A DNA stretch of 64,000 nucleotides from Xylaria sp. FL1777 (lineage: Eukaryota > Ascomycota > Sordariomycetes > Xylariales > Xylariaceae), in contig MU400513.1 of NCBI GenBank assembly GCA_022578965.1, positions 186,001 through 250,000 on the forward strand. Reading direction: 5' to 3'. Shown piece by piece: positions 50,783 through 63,090 of the stretch. Below the pieces are notes generated by a model. That model did not search any database. It was given only the letters and a program-made list of their open reading frames with translations, and was not told the DNA's origin. How positions within the stretch are numbered: the first letter of the stretch is position 1; each line of letters begins with the position of its first letter. Made by a program: the position numbers and the translations under genes.

Positions 50783-52062
50783 ATGCCAATTACATTTTGC
50801 AGAAGTCAAGCTTCGCTTGGTGCACGACTAGTGTCTAGGCTAAGACCTATTCTCCAACGAAGACTACTTTCATCACAACGTCTGCCACAAGTCGTTCGTC
50901 CATCTGCCGAAGAGGTCAAGAACAATAGACTTAGTGAGAGAAATCTTGAAATCGCGGTCCGCAGCGTTCATCTGGACGGCTTGGTGGTAGTGGAGGATGT
51001 GGTTCCACACCAGCACCTAGACCACCTCAACAGAAAGATGGTACAAGATGCTCGCATTCTCCAAGCTCGCGGCGAAGACGGGCCTTTCAACTATAATGTG
51101 GGAAATATTCAGCAGGACGCCCCTCCTTATGCCGAATACTTTTATCCCTCCATCTTTACAAGTTGCGTTGCTCCTGATGTAACCTTTAATGAACTTGAAT
51201 AACTGATTTTTGACTCGGTTAGATCCTGTTGCAACCCAAATTACATCTGCGGTCCTTGGTCCTCAGCCTAAGTGGACTTTCTGTTCTGGGAACACGGCTA
51301 TGCCACCAATTCCCGAGGGCTCACCACAACGTCAACCGGTACACGCAGACGCCGATTTCGCCCATCCAAACCATCCATTTGCTCTAGTGATCAATGTTGG
51401 GCTAGTAGGTGTGTTATCGATCTCTCTATGTCCCTCTCTATACCCCTCTCATCTCTTTCTTTTCTACTTTCGCGCTGGTTGGTTGTTAGTTGTTATGGAG
51501 CAAGAGTAACCCAACAAATACTATCCTGTTTCCGTTCACGGCTGTAAACCTCTATCAAACCTGAAGTAATTATTAGGAACGGCAATGACTAATTCTTGGT
51601 GAAGATATGACACCACACAACGGCTCGACCGAGGTATGGCTTGGGACGCACACAGGAACAGGGGGCATTGAGGCTCAAGAAGGTGCCCATGGAGAGCGAG
51701 CTAGCGGTCGCATAAAGGAAGAACTCCTGGCGGAGCGGGTTGCAAGTCACGGTCCTCCAGTTCAACCGAACATTAAGAAGGGGAGCATTGTAATTCGTGA
51801 CCTAAGACTATGGCACGCGGGAATGCCGAATATGAGCGAGGAAGTGCGCGTCATGTTGGCACAAATTCACTTTGCGAATTGGTACCGGAATCCCATGAAG
51901 CTCGAATTCGCAGACGATGTCAAACCTATTCTCGAGGGACTACAGTCTCGGGGTAAACTGGGGCTTGAGGTACCTGTTGAATGGGTGTCAAAGCAAAAAG
52001 CCATGGACGGGTATCTGAATCGGGCTTTTGGTAATGCCTATGATTTTAACCAAGCTCCCTGA
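50783..52062 (+). CDS. phytanoyl-CoA dioxygenase (PhyH) family protein (340 aa)
   Basis: Fe(II)/2-oxoglutarate-dependent dioxygenase family. Exons are 50783-51161, 51223-51408 and 51605-52062, in phase. Intron 1 uses GTTGCG...GGTTAG, chosen because it joins IFT to NPVATQ as in homologues. Intron 2 (196 nt) uses GTGTGT with branch GACTAAT and restores the block VDMTPHNGSTEVWLGTH. Metal ligands are H167 and D169 (VHADAD) and H259 (RLWHAGMPN); R270 is the likely 2-oxoglutarate anchor. The first ~35 residues are Arg/Ser/Leu-rich with no acidic residue, resembling a mitochondrial presequence. Substrate is unknown; fungal members act on many metabolites. Confidence 0.88.
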
Positions 52063-53061
52063 CGGATGAATTGAGTGGAGAGGAACAGTCTTCGTCATAG
52101 GCTTCGCACGAAGAAATAGGGAACGACAAAGTCTACCTTGATACATAGGTAGTAAGTAGGTACCTACTTAAGCATTCTTCGTGTAAGCGCCAAGTCGTCT
52201 CAATGTGCAATGTGACTAGTACTCGACTAGTGCTTGTACTGCCTAGGCGATTTCCGATATTGGCAGACGACGAACTAGGGTAGGTAGGTACTTAATTGAT
52301 CTTAGTGTAGGCTTACTTAAACCTCAAAACTTGTCTTCGAGCAGTACCGAAATCTTGCTGCCTAGAAGGAGGCGATATGAGATCCCCAATGAATCTCCAA
52401 GAACTACGACTGGTCTAGCCTAGTATGTAGCCTTAGCCACAACATCTTAGGCTTAGAATTACGGTTATTGGTACGACAGCGCACCGCCACAGCGCCTGCA
52501 GGTACCAAGATACAAGACAAGTAACCTTAAAACACCACTAGAGGGCAATTACAAAGTTCACTGTACAAGATGTAAGTATAGCAGCACAGCTGTAGTCGAT
52601 CTATTTTAGCACAAGGCGAACACAGCAAACCTCCTCTGTTACCCTCCCCGTCTTTTCACTTTTCAGTCTACCGTGTCTTGGTCGTCCTGAGTATTATTAC
52701 CACACTACCACATTCATTGCTATTAGTTCTTTTATCGTCTTCCCGACCTTGGCGTAGCTTCCCTCGGACCCGAGCTAGCGACTTGGGTGCCTTGCCCACC
52801 GTGATGACGCAACCTTCTTTAGGTCCTCCCATCTCTGTCTACTCGTGAACTCGATGAAACCTGGCTTCTGCGCCGGCAGGTCTCCAATTGCAGGGCACCG
52901 ATACTGTTCCTTGATCTAGGCAACTTGCACTACTTTCCTACTACATATATTGTTTTGGTGTTTAGAGGTCTTAGACACGGTACAGAACATACTGCTTTTC
53001 CTTCCTGCTACTTAAGACCGTCCCTCTCGACTCTGTTTCTGCCTCCGCGCCGTCTCCCACT
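52063..53061. other. intergenic with TAGGTA words; MINDY promoter
   Basis: One kilobase with repeated TAGGTA/TACCTA words (52,145-52,170 and 52,278-52,292). A pyrimidine-rich segment from about 52,630 to 53,060 probably contains the transcription start and leader of the following gene. Confidence 0.5.
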
Positions 53062-55794
53062 ATGGTGACGCGAACGCCCAACCCCGAGAGTTCCTCTACT
53101 AGCGGCGCGAACGACACCAACGCTCCCGACCCTCCCCACATAGAAGTATGGTCAGCTACCAATTCCGAAGTCGACCCGGAACGGATATGGGGCGCGCAAG
53201 AGCAAGCATCCGTGGGGCATGGAGACACGGCCAAGGCCGACAGCGTCGATATATCTCAACAAGTCCCAGCTCCGTTGCGGCCCGGCGCTACCACCATCAG
53301 CCCTCCTTATGAGCAGGGAGAGCGAAACCCATGGGACGACATCGATAAGGCAGCTGTGTTCCCTACCACGGATGAGGCCCCGGCCGCCAAGCCAAACGAG
53401 GTCCCGGCTCCATTGCGCCCCGGCGTTGCACGATCCGAAACGAACCCATTCAAGCGGAAACCAGTACAGAGCCCCTCGGAGGCACTCGATACTCCAAAGA
53501 GATCTCCCAAGGAGTCTGCTATTGCTTCCGAACCACCAACCGAAACATTCTCCCTACTCGAAGTCTATGAACCGTCGGACCAGAATACGAACCCGTGGCA
53601 GCCAGTCTTGGATGGGACCAAGAGCTCCAGATCCGCACCCACACCCCCTTCACTACTCGATCAAGACCCTGACCGAAACGTTTGGGGCTCTGGATCTCAA
53701 TTGATGTCGGCATCACCTGGCGCGACTTCTACTCAATCTTCGGGGAAAGTTCAGCCAACTGCATCTTCTAGTCCCGCGCCGGTGAATGCCTCTGCCGCCA
53801 GTGAACTTTTCGGCAATCAAAATGCCTGGGAAGGCGAGGAATCTTCCAACAGAGACAACAGAGGCAAGCAACCCGCGGGGCCTCAGTCGGAAATCCCGCC
53901 CGAAACCATCGATGGCTGGAACTTGGTTGACCATGAGTCCCCCTCTGAGCCTATCCCAGGTAGCCTCTCTAAACAGAGCACCTGGGAAAATTTCGTGGCC
54001 GTAGAGGATGATACGGCGAAAGAAGTTACGACTCATGAGCCAGAAGAGGTGCCACCTTTGCCGCCCAGGACCTCGGTAGAAGTCCCCCCTCCGCAACCTC
54101 CACGTCGCCAATCGCCAAGCAATGTGAACATGTCAGAGACCTATCAGATCAAGAACATTAACTGGTACGACTCGAAGGCAGCGAAGAACCCTAGAAAGTC
54201 GCCCATTCTTGTTCAGAATGCTAATGGCCCCTGTCCTTTGGTAGCCTTGGTGAACGCTTTGACATTGACAGCGCCGGCTGATCAGACTAATACGAATTTG
54301 GTTGAGGCGCTTGGAACTCGTGAACAAGTTAGCCTCAGTTTCCTTCTTGACGTGGTTGTGGATGAGCTCGTGTCCTCCCGGCACATGGAATCGGAAACAT
54401 CCACACCCTTACCAGACATGTCAGAGCTCTATGGGTTTCTGCAAGGACTGCATACTGGAATGAACGTCAACCCCCGTTTTATACCTGCAGAAACTGCGGC
54501 TACCAATGGACGGACTCCACCGTCTCATGGTCGTGACGATATCCCTGGCACGTTCGAGAACACTAGAGATATGGAGCTCTATGCTACGTTTAGGGTTCCT
54601 CTAATTCATGGCTGGCTCCCCCCAAAAGATGATGTGGCATATGACGCATTGAAGAGGCGAGCTTCGTCTTATGATGATGCCCAGAACCTTCTCTTTCATG
54701 AAGAAGAGCTCGAAGACAAGTTATGTAACTCGCCGACGGGTCTCACGGAGGAAGAGCAGCAATTATATCAAGACATTATTACCATTAAGTCATTCCTTTC
54801 CATGACGGCAACACAACTCACGCCATCAGGTCTTAATATCATCACCCAGTCTATCAAACCTGGAGAAGTTTCAATCCTCTTTCGCAACGATCACTTTTCT
54901 ACTCTGTACCGTCACCCACAGACCCTCCAACTGTTTACACTTGTCACAGATGCCGGCTACTTCACTCATGATGAAGTTGTGTGGGAATCGCTCGCTGATG
55001 TTAGAGGCGAACGGGCAGAATTCTTTTCTGGGGACTTCCGTGTCGTTGGCGGCAACCAAGTTCAACGGACACAGAGCAACGATGCCGGCTGGCACGATTC
55101 CTCCGCTGCTGGCACGTCTGGTGAGGGCGGTTGGCAAACGGTGCGAAATAGACGCTCACATAACAATCGACAAAGTGAACCAGCGCCAACTACTGCGCCA
55201 CTTTCACCACAACACGAGCAGGAAGACAGGGACTTAGCTTTGGCCCTGCAACTCCAGGAAGAAGAAGAACAGCGGCACCGTACGGAGCAGGCCGCTCGGC
55301 GACGAGAGAGCCGTCTGTCCGAGCAGTACATTGAACAACAAGGGAGGGATGGCAATCAACCTGGAGCCCGTACCCGTGGTGGCTCTATTAGCAGCACCGG
55401 CAGAGGAAGTGCCCATAGTCTGCCACCACCTAGGGGTAGTTCCACTAACCAGCCAGCTAGAGCGGCAGCACAAGCAAGAGGTGGAAGACCCGTACAACAA
55501 GTTCGGTCCCTGATCCCTCCTAGAACTCATCGACCTGTGGACGATGACTTGGAGGACGCGCCCCCAAGCTACGAACAGGCTGCGAAGTCGACGCCGTATC
55601 TCCCACCGGCCGGTCATCCTAGCCATCCAGAGAGCAATCCAAGGAGGCCGGATACAAGGAGAAGCTCCACTCTGAGAAGCCAAAGTGATGCTGGGCCTAG
55701 TACGCCAACTCGGTCGCGTCAAACCTCAACATCCGTCACTGCTGGTGGTTCTTCCGGAGGGGCTGGGAAAGATAGGGATTGTAATATGATGTGA
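53062..55794 (+). CDS. MINDY-type deubiquitinase (DUF544), 910 aa
   Basis: Cysteine protease that trims Lys48-linked polyubiquitin (family knowledge for MINDY-1/2). Single exon. Residues 1-355 are Pro/Ser-rich and probably disordered. The catalytic domain runs about 357-680. The oxyanion Gln is Q385 and the nucleophile C391 in VQNANGPCPLVAL; the catalytic His is H611 in RNDHFSTLYRH. Near 720-770 an Asp/Glu/Gln-rich helix (DRDLALALQLQEEEEQ) fits a motif interacting with ubiquitin, at the place where MINDY proteins carry one. The C-terminus is ...CNMM, a possible CaaX prenylation box. No frame damage. The start is the first ATG of the open frame, after a pyrimidine-rich leader. Confidence 0.92.
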   Translation: MVTRTPNPESSSTSGANDTNAPDPPHIEVWSATNSEVDPERIWGAQEQASVGHGDTAKADSVDISQQVPAPLRPGATTISPPYEQGERNPWDDIDKAAVFPTTDEAPAAKPNEVPAPLRPGVARSETNPFKRKPVQSPSEALDTPKRSPKESAIASEPPTETFSLLEVYEPSDQNTNPWQPVLDGTKSSRSAPTPPSLLDQDPDRNVWGSGSQLMSASPGATSTQSSGKVQPTASSSPAPVNASAASELFGNQNAWEGEESSNRDNRGKQPAGPQSEIPPETIDGWNLVDHESPSEPIPGSLSKQSTWENFVAVEDDTAKEVTTHEPEEVPPLPPRTSVEVPPPQPPRRQSPSNVNMSETYQIKNINWYDSKAAKNPRKSPILVQNANGPCPLVALVNALTLTAPADQTNTNLVEALGTREQVSLSFLLDVVVDELVSSRHMESETSTPLPDMSELYGFLQGLHTGMNVNPRFIPAETAATNGRTPPSHGRDDIPGTFENTRDMELYATFRVPLIHGWLPPKDDVAYDALKRRASSYDDAQNLLFHEEELEDKLCNSPTGLTEEEQQLYQDIITIKSFLSMTATQLTPSGLNIITQSIKPGEVSILFRNDHFSTLYRHPQTLQLFTLVTDAGYFTHDEVVWESLADVRGERAEFFSGDFRVVGGNQVQRTQSNDAGWHDSSAAGTSGEGGWQTVRNRRSHNNRQSEPAPTTAPLSPQHEQEDRDLALALQLQEEEEQRHRTEQAARRRESRLSEQYIEQQGRDGNQPGARTRGGSISSTGRGSAHSLPPPRGSSTNQPARAAAQARGGRPVQQVRSLIPPRTHRPVDDDLEDAPPSYEQAAKSTPYLPPAGHPSHPESNPRRPDTRRSSTLRSQSDAGPSTPTRSRQTSTSVTAGGSSGGAGKDRDCNMM

Positions 55795-57061
55795 TAGACA
55801 TCGATTTTAATCACAGGTTCATCAAGTAAGCGCGCATGCTAGCATGTTCTAATACGGAATCCATTGGCGTTTATAGCACAGGGTCTCATTTGGTTGGGGG
55901 GTTCGGGCTATGAGCAATATTATAGGGAACCGGCAAGCACCGGAGATGGGTTTTATACAATTCCAAGAAGCATTCCCTTCTTGAAACTTGAAGACTCAGA
56001 AGATAAAATATGGTCATACTTCTACTATCTCTTCCAAACATTGTTTGATATGTGTCAGTGTACGTCTCATAGGCACTTTTTTCGCCCCCTTCGAAAATTC
56101 ATGAAGGGGTCTGAAAAACAATAGAAGATAAGAAGAAATACGAAGTAGAAGTTGTAGTTCCCTAACTGAGGAGTAGCTTTCCATGTGATTCCGAATTGTC
56201 CCCAGGATGCAATGGGTAATGTTAATGAGACCTTATGTTGATGACGCGGCGATGGAAACCTCGTTGGCAATGAATACCTTAAGATTCACCCGCGGCTATC
56301 AAGCTTCATTACTACACATCTGTTCCCAACAACGCGTGAGAGGCGTGCTGTAGGGACGACGCTGTTTTACTCCGGATCAGTTTCTGCGAAAATAAACTCT
56401 AGCCGTGAGCTTTGCCTTGGTATTACCGATATCATTCTTGATGGTACGGTAGCCTTGTAGAAGCAACTGTTAACATAAAGTTGAAAAAAACAAAACCAAA
56501 AAAAAAAAAACAAAGGCTACGTCTCCCTTGAGCATGTCAGGAGGTTGAGGCCTTAACATAAAAATGGTAGGCGGGGAAATTTTCTTTGAATACTGGAACA
56601 TAGTACCTGCGTGTAAACTCTATTCTAAGGCTAAGGCAGAGGCGTGGCTGGCGTCGGGAAACCTACTTGATGCGACAAGCTGCTTTAGCATGAGTTTAAT
56701 AGTAGTATTATAGTAGTGCCAAAGGCGGCAGATATTGGTAATATCCGTCATCTGATTGCACGTTGCTTGTTCTACCCTGGCCTTGAGTAGGCTCATATGC
56801 AGTAGGTGTACAAGAGCCCCTTTCCTCCCACTAAATGTTACAATACCTATGTTTGGTTTAGAAGCACTCGTTCTTCATGAATAACGTTATGTCCATGTCT
56901 AATCTACTCCTACCTGTGCCTAAACAAGCCCGAAAACCGCCCCGACCTTGGGTATCAAACATCAAAACCGTAGACATAACTGGTATATTCTGCCAGGCAA
57001 TAACTGAAACTAAGGCCAGCAGCGAAAACATATGGAAAGAGAACAGAATATGTATATCGGC
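55795..57061. other. convergent intergenic region
   Basis: 1.27 kb between the 3' ends of the MINDY gene (plus) and the Tbf1 gene (minus). An A-only tract lies near 56,500. Small frames at 55,864-56,124 and 56,877-57,206 lack features and the latter overlaps the Tbf1 coding end. Confidence 0.5.
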
Positions 57062-59855
57062 TTATGTCATTGGTGTGTCATTATGTCCATTGTGCTCTTC
57101 TTGTTTGATAAAAGCCGTCGTTGATTGCGCAGCAGCAGCAGACTCGCCCTCCATAGCGGCTTTGAGACCGAGAAGAGCTTGGTCTTCAACACTTAAGCCG
57201 CTGTGATCTGGCAGAGTGGCCGTCTCTGGTGCTGCCGTGACTGCTTGCTGTTCGATTGGTTCTTCCGATTTAAGTGTCGCTTGCCCTACCGGGGAATTCT
57301 CAGGCCCTGACGTTGACAGTTGTGCTATGGGTGGTTGCTTATGCTGTTGCTGGCTGGTTGGTGTTAGTGTAGGCAAGCTGACTGGCTGTGGCGCCGGTAT
57401 GACGGGGCGAGGTGGCTGAGTAGAAACCGTCGGTTGCGACGGTTGCCGTGATAAACCAGGCGTATTTTGGTGTAAGTGAGCATGATTTAGTTGCTGTTGG
57501 GATGAAGTGCTACTGGGAGTAGCTTTAGAAGGACTAGACCTTTGGGCTGGATTATTTTGAAGGCCTCCAGCCAGTGCAAGAATTCCGTTCATATGTGCCT
57601 GATGCTCTTCAGAATTCATCCTCGCCTTTTCTTCTGCCTCCTTCCTAGCAGCTTGAGTAGGTGCTCGGGTCTTCAATTCTCCCGTAACACATTGTAGGTA
57701 GTAGGGCATCTCCGAACCAGTCTTCAGGAAGAAGAGCTTTAGGTTTCTAGCTTTATCCTTCAACTGAACCTGGGTCCGATCCGCGAGTATCTGGCTGATT
57801 GAACCATTGGGGCCAAACAAAGATAAAATCTGTGACCAGTGAGGACCCTTTACCATGTCAAGCCCCATCATTAATGCTTTTTCTTCTTCCGGGCTCCACG
57901 GCCGCCTAGTAGAATGAGAGCCTTCACGCCGAGCGTGGGTCGAGGATCGTGCCGCAGCGGCTTGCCGCGCCCGCTCATAGAGAGCAGGCGTTGAATCGCT
58001 CTGATTTGGCGGCAGATGGTCGCTCGGCGTTTGATAGTTTGGCTGCATGCTAGTAGTTGGTTGCTGCTGCTGCTGCTGCTGTTGCTGTTGCTGCTGCTGC
58101 TGTTGCAATTGTTGTTGCTGGTAAGGAAAATATTGTGATGGGCTCTGCGTTGGTTGAGACTGATAGCTGGGATTATTGGAGGGAGGTCGGGTTTGATCTA
58201 AAACTTATCAATTACGAAGTTTGAATAGAGCAAGAAGACGGTTGACGTACTGGACGGATGAGGTAGCGCTGTTGGGTGATATTGATTTCTCGCAATGCTT
58301 TCTAATGCCAGAGCTGTGGCTTTCGATGCGCTCTCCGCAGCTGAGGCAATAGATGAGGGTAGTTCTATGCTAGTAGCTGCCTGCCTTGACTGCTCAACAG
58401 CTCTAGACACATTCTCTGTGAGAAAAGCCGAAAGGTCATCAAATGTTTGTGTTTCGTTAGCACTGGGCTGTAACGCGCCTTGTGCAGCGGCCCTCGATGC
58501 TTCCGCTATCGCAGCGTTCAAGTCAAATTCGCTGGTCAGGTCGTGGGTGCTACTGTCGGCAGGGGTAGGACTTTCAGTAGAGACCTTCGTTTCGATTTTA
58601 CCTAACACTTGAGCCTGGATACTGTTGATGTTATCATTGAGATATGTGCTAAGGTTATCCAAGAAAGCCTCATATGTGAACTGCTTGCTTAGAGTACCTA
58701 TGATTTGTGTCAATGGCTGTGAAGATGATTACGACAAGATGCATTAAACTTACATAAACTATCCGCGGGCGCGGAAGCAATCAAAAGCATGGCCTTGCGC
58801 GCTTTCGAGTTGGCAATGAAGTCAAGTTCCGTAATCGTTAAAGGGAGGTTAGGGTGGTGGGCTTGCAAGGAGCGTTCAACATCTATTACAAAAAGCTCTT
58901 CAAGAAGCCGATCTTTGGTTTTCTCCAAGTCGCCTTCTAAAACGGCTAAGAATAACTGCGTTTTCAAACTCAAGTACAGCTCTGCGGCATCGTGGGTTAA
59001 CGCTCGGCCTTCCGGGACGAATATGCGTAAGAAGTGGTTGTTGACTTCTTCCAAGGTTATTTCATTTGTTCCAAATATGCTGGCACATGTTGAAGCAAGG
59101 TTCGCGATCCGGATCACCTCCCTTGTCTGGTCCTTGATACCAAGTTCGCCGGCGTCGAGGAATGGCGGTGCTTCTTCGGGATGCGATAACTGCTTGCGCT
59201 GCCGATCAAATACTCCTCGTAAGACACCGTATTCTTTCGTAATATCGGAGTCGAAATCACTAGTCAGGGTCGCCACAGTGTCCTCCAGTGTTTGCTCGGA
59301 TAGGGCTATTAATATGTCGACAGCCTTACCGGAACGTCAGCCGTGGTTCTCAAATCACTTAGGGCTACTGGCACTGACCAGGGCACCAAGTGCCGGAATG
59401 ATATGTTTCCTGCGAGTGAAATCTCGTGGGTTGCTCCACAGAGTATCTGACCTCGGCTCCGCGTCCCTCGACGGCGACCGTTGTTGATCTAGAACGGCCT
59501 CTAAAGTCGAATCGATATTGACCTGCTCGTGCTCGGTCGTCTCGAAGACTTCATCCAGCTTCTCTGTACGATGGCTGGACTCGAGCTCAGGTTCGGGTTC
59601 GGACTCGGGCTGGTGTTCTATCTTTGGCTCCGGCGCTGAGAGGAACTCCTTCATGACAGACTCCTGCACTGCCTGGACCATTCGTGCTATCTCGTCCAGG
59701 CCATCGTCGGCGGCAGGCTCTGTCTTCATGCGCTTCTCGTCTCGACTGTCATCGCCATCTACAGTATTGCCGTTGTTGGGCGAGCGATATCGTTTCAGAG
59801 GCGACTGCGACGGCGGCGACCGCGCTGATTGGGGGCGTTCGTCGTCGACGGCCAT
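57062..59855 (-). CDS. tbf1: Tbf1-like telobox Myb DNA-binding protein (876 aa)
   Basis: Related to TTAGGG-repeat binding factors of the TRF/Tbf1 group, which act at telomeres and at promoters. Exons on the minus strand are 59855-59379, 59324-58754, 58697-58251 and 58197-57062; introns are 53-56 nt, all in phase. Residues ~1-150 are acidic and disordered, with a basic KRYRSP segment. Residues ~160-430 form a helical dimerisation-type domain ([26 protein letters not shown]). A glutamine run (~525-545) comes next. The telobox Myb lies at ~597-655 ([24 protein letters not shown]), with the VDKDKRN-like recognition element as [12 protein letters not shown] Gln/Pro-rich tail follows. Yeast Tbf1 regulates ribosomal protein genes in some species; here that is only a parallel. 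Confidence 0.9.
58050..58115 (-). repeat. CAG/CAA repeat encoding polyglutamine in Tbf1
   Basis: Runs of CAG with scattered CAA encode about 15 consecutive glutamines, preceded by another short Gln run. It lies between the dimerisation-type region and the Myb domain and is probably a length-variable linker. Confidence 0.85.
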
Positions 59856-62606
59856 GGGAGTCCCAGAGAAGGGTTCGGTCTTGATGATGGGGCCTACACG
59901 GTCGCATCAGATGCATGGACGTTTCCAGGCAAGAGGCAACCTGGGGCCGCATTGACACAGGCACAGAAAGCTGTAACGGTATTTCGACATGGCTGCTGCT
60001 GGACCATCTACGAGGTGGAAATAAACAAGTACTTACTCACTGGCGGGGCACTCGGCGCAGCTGCGCTCATGGCAGCAGCAATAGCCGCTTCGACGTCGGC
60101 CATGGCTCGGTTTATGGGAAGCTACAACTCATATCATGTGTTATCTTTAGAGAATTGGTACAATTGCTGCCTCTAACCAGCCTCGTATTGGCAATTCTGT
60201 TGGGTGATGATGCTGAGGTCGGAGAAAAATTAGATGGGGCGCCGACCAGCTTGCCCTCAATTCTTGCCCCAAGTGGTCTTATCGATATGATACACAACCA
60301 GTTGGAAATTCCTTATCGCAAGCTCAGAACTACGTTATACTCTTTCTAGCGTACTTACATAGGTAGTAGGTACATAGGTAGGCAGTCTTGTCTTTCAATT
60401 CCCCCGAAGTTACTTGTGTATTTGAACACTGTAAACTTTGAATAATATATATATCCCATGCCTACCACCTACCCTTGTAATTGATTCATCTTGTAAAGCT
60501 AGATTTATAATAGCTTTTTTGACCCTCACTCTTTTATATTATTTGAGTTGTACGGCTATTAGTATGTTATACCTACCTATTAATTTGAAATGTTATTTAC
60601 TGCTTATCTAGATATTGAACACTAGCTACCAACGGAACCAACGAACGCTACCTGTTTTATTGCTGTAATTATGGTGTATTGCGAGGCTATGTTAGACCTT
60701 CTGTTATTAGCCTTTAGCATTCAGGTTCTCTTCTCAACAAGAACCTGCATAGGTTCCAGTTGACATTATATCTTATTTTTATTAGTGACGTAAATCGATG
60801 GGGAGTGATAGTTATTACTTCGGTCCTTTCTCTCCCGAGATAAGTCCGATAGTTGTTAGCAGTAACTTCGGCCTTAAGGACAGCAAGGTGGGTAGGTATA
60901 TTAAATCAAATCTGGATATAGGTACGCTTCTAGGTAATTGGATTAAAGAATAATAAAATAAGAATAGAAAGTTGAATTGAACATGTAATTAATAACATAT
61001 ATGTGCATATAACACATCGTTCAGAAAAAGTTCATTTGTCCCAAGCCATGTCACGATTAGATAGGAGTCTTAAACACATAAGAGCTTCCCTGCATCGGCC
61101 TTACTTAGGTCCACCCAATAGGTTAGTTAGTTGTAAGTATGCTGCGAGCCTGGAACTACATAGGGTTAGCAATCGCCTTATCTAATTGCTCAGAGGAATA
61201 ACTATACAACAAGAAATAGCAATCATTATCATTAGGTAGCTGTACAATACATGAAGATACTTGGGCTACACTTAGATACTCATCTACATGTATATGGTAT
61301 CAATCGACGTCGACCTAGGGAGGCATATACCTAACTTAAGCCATTTTGTTTGTGGGTACATAGATAGGTATTAACTGCCTTACTATAAAATATACCTGGC
61401 ATATTCAAATCAACACCACGACCGGGAGTAGCCGGGGTATGCACTATGGGATGTTTCGGGGGGCAAAATGGCTGAGTGAGAGTGGCGGATGTATTTGTAA
61501 TGTGATTCAGACAACTACCTATCTGCCCTCGAATCAGTGTTTCTGGGGGACAACCAATAATAACAAGTTAGAACAAGGCCGGCTACCCTTTTCGTACCAC
61601 GAACTACCCCACGGGGTACGACCAGCCTTACGGGAGGTAAGTACTTAATTGATAAAGGGTCCAATTCAGTGGTCAATTATCTTCGGAGATAGCGTTTAGT
61701 AATTCGTTCTGGCATACCTAGGCATTCAATTATTTTGATTCCTCATAAAGTGACAACCCGCCACAGCGTGTCGGGTATTGGCTAGCCAATTAAAACGCCG
61801 GTAAGAGCTTGCTTCCCTTTGTCCGTCCTCGAGAGTGTCTGGCGCAAGCTCAGTTTAGGGGCTACCCCTCGGAACAAGGCCGTGAGCAGATGATCTCAAC
61901 AATGTGGGGAAGCATTGACATGGGGTATTTACATGGGGTTCTTACATGGCCAAGCTACACGCTGCAATGTACACGTACCTATCACCTATCACCTATCACC
62001 TACCTACCTACTCTATCTGAGCAGTTTATGTAAGGTATGTAAGGCTTTTATGACCAGTCAGTCGACTTGAAACACCTAGTTGCTCAGTCCTGCACTTGTA
62101 TTTAGTGTTTCTGTCCAGACGGTTTATCAATCGCTATCTGCCTTCCCATTTTCCGGATGGAGCGCAGTAGTGCTGCTATTATATTGCGCCGTCATGGCAA
62201 CTCGCACACGGTATTGGGGTAATATGGGGGTACAGATAGTAAGACGAGCTATCGTGATAGTCCGCCACATGGATTACTCGGCGCCCCTCTCCCCGTTTCG
62301 ACTAGTCACGGGACGCTGCCACAATTTTTCTAATAATCGGTACTAGCACCAGCGCTGACGGGTTCCCTTGTCCCGTTGGAATGAAGCTAAACGTAAGTGC
62401 GCAGTCCACTAGGTGAGGCTACCCCGTGGGTCCCATTGGTCACGAACGACCCTCGTAGCTCCGTAGCAAGACACCATAGCCGTTCATGCGGTACTACGTA
62501 CAAGACGGTTGGCGTCGAGCTCCAGTAGCGCCCACCACGAATTCGTACACCTGGGTCGCTACCAAGCTGTGCGAGAGTGTCATCACAACTCCGTAATTGC
62601 GCTCAA

Positions 62607-62632
62607 CGTACAGTACGTACGGTACGTACAGG
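62607..62632. repeat. GTAC-rich palindromic cluster
   Basis: CGTACAGTACGTACGGTACG and a few more bases: alternating CGTAC/GTACG units that can pair with themselves. Function unknown; could be a protein-binding site or chance. Confidence 0.5.
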
Positions 62633-62811
62633 AGACGAAGGCCAAGGGGCTAGCAATAATGGAATACTGAGGGGCAGAGTGAGGGGTAGCAGTGGTGGCC
62701 AGAACTGGTGTAGGCACTACTACACTACAGCAGGTAGGGTACTGGAGACGTACATGTAGTTTACCTAACTAGCTCGACTCGGTGCCCCATGCACTAGCTA
62801 CGGGTGGGTGG

Positions 62812-62819
62812 GCCAATCA
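62812..62819 (+). promoter_or_regulatory. CCAAT box upstream of ALDH
   Basis: GGGCCAATCAGG lies about 375 bp before the ALDH start codon. CCAAT motifs recruit the HAP/CBC complex in ascomycetes. Position and flanking bases fit; no functional evidence. Confidence 0.4.
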
Positions 62820-63090
62820 GGACGAGCGGCCCCTCCTGAAGTAGGAAATCCGACCCCAGAGCCCGTCACTCCTCGCCGCGCTAGTGGCCACTCACACTCA
62901 AGCCTCCCTATCCCCTACCTACCTAGGTACCCGGCTGGATGATGTCCCGCTGCTCCCCTCACTTACACAGCCATGTAGGTACGGCCAGAGACACTGTACC
63001 ATCCAAGATAAAGAGAGCTTTGGTTCCTGTTCCTCCGAGGCGAACTCCTTGTGCCTCCAACGTCCACCTGTCCATCTGTCCATCTACAAT

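Noticed and set aside
59829..60349. Overlapping plus-strand frames of 115 and 144 codons upstream of tbf1
   Set aside because: They overlap each other in different frames and the start of tbf1 on the other strand; no domain or splice structure supports either.
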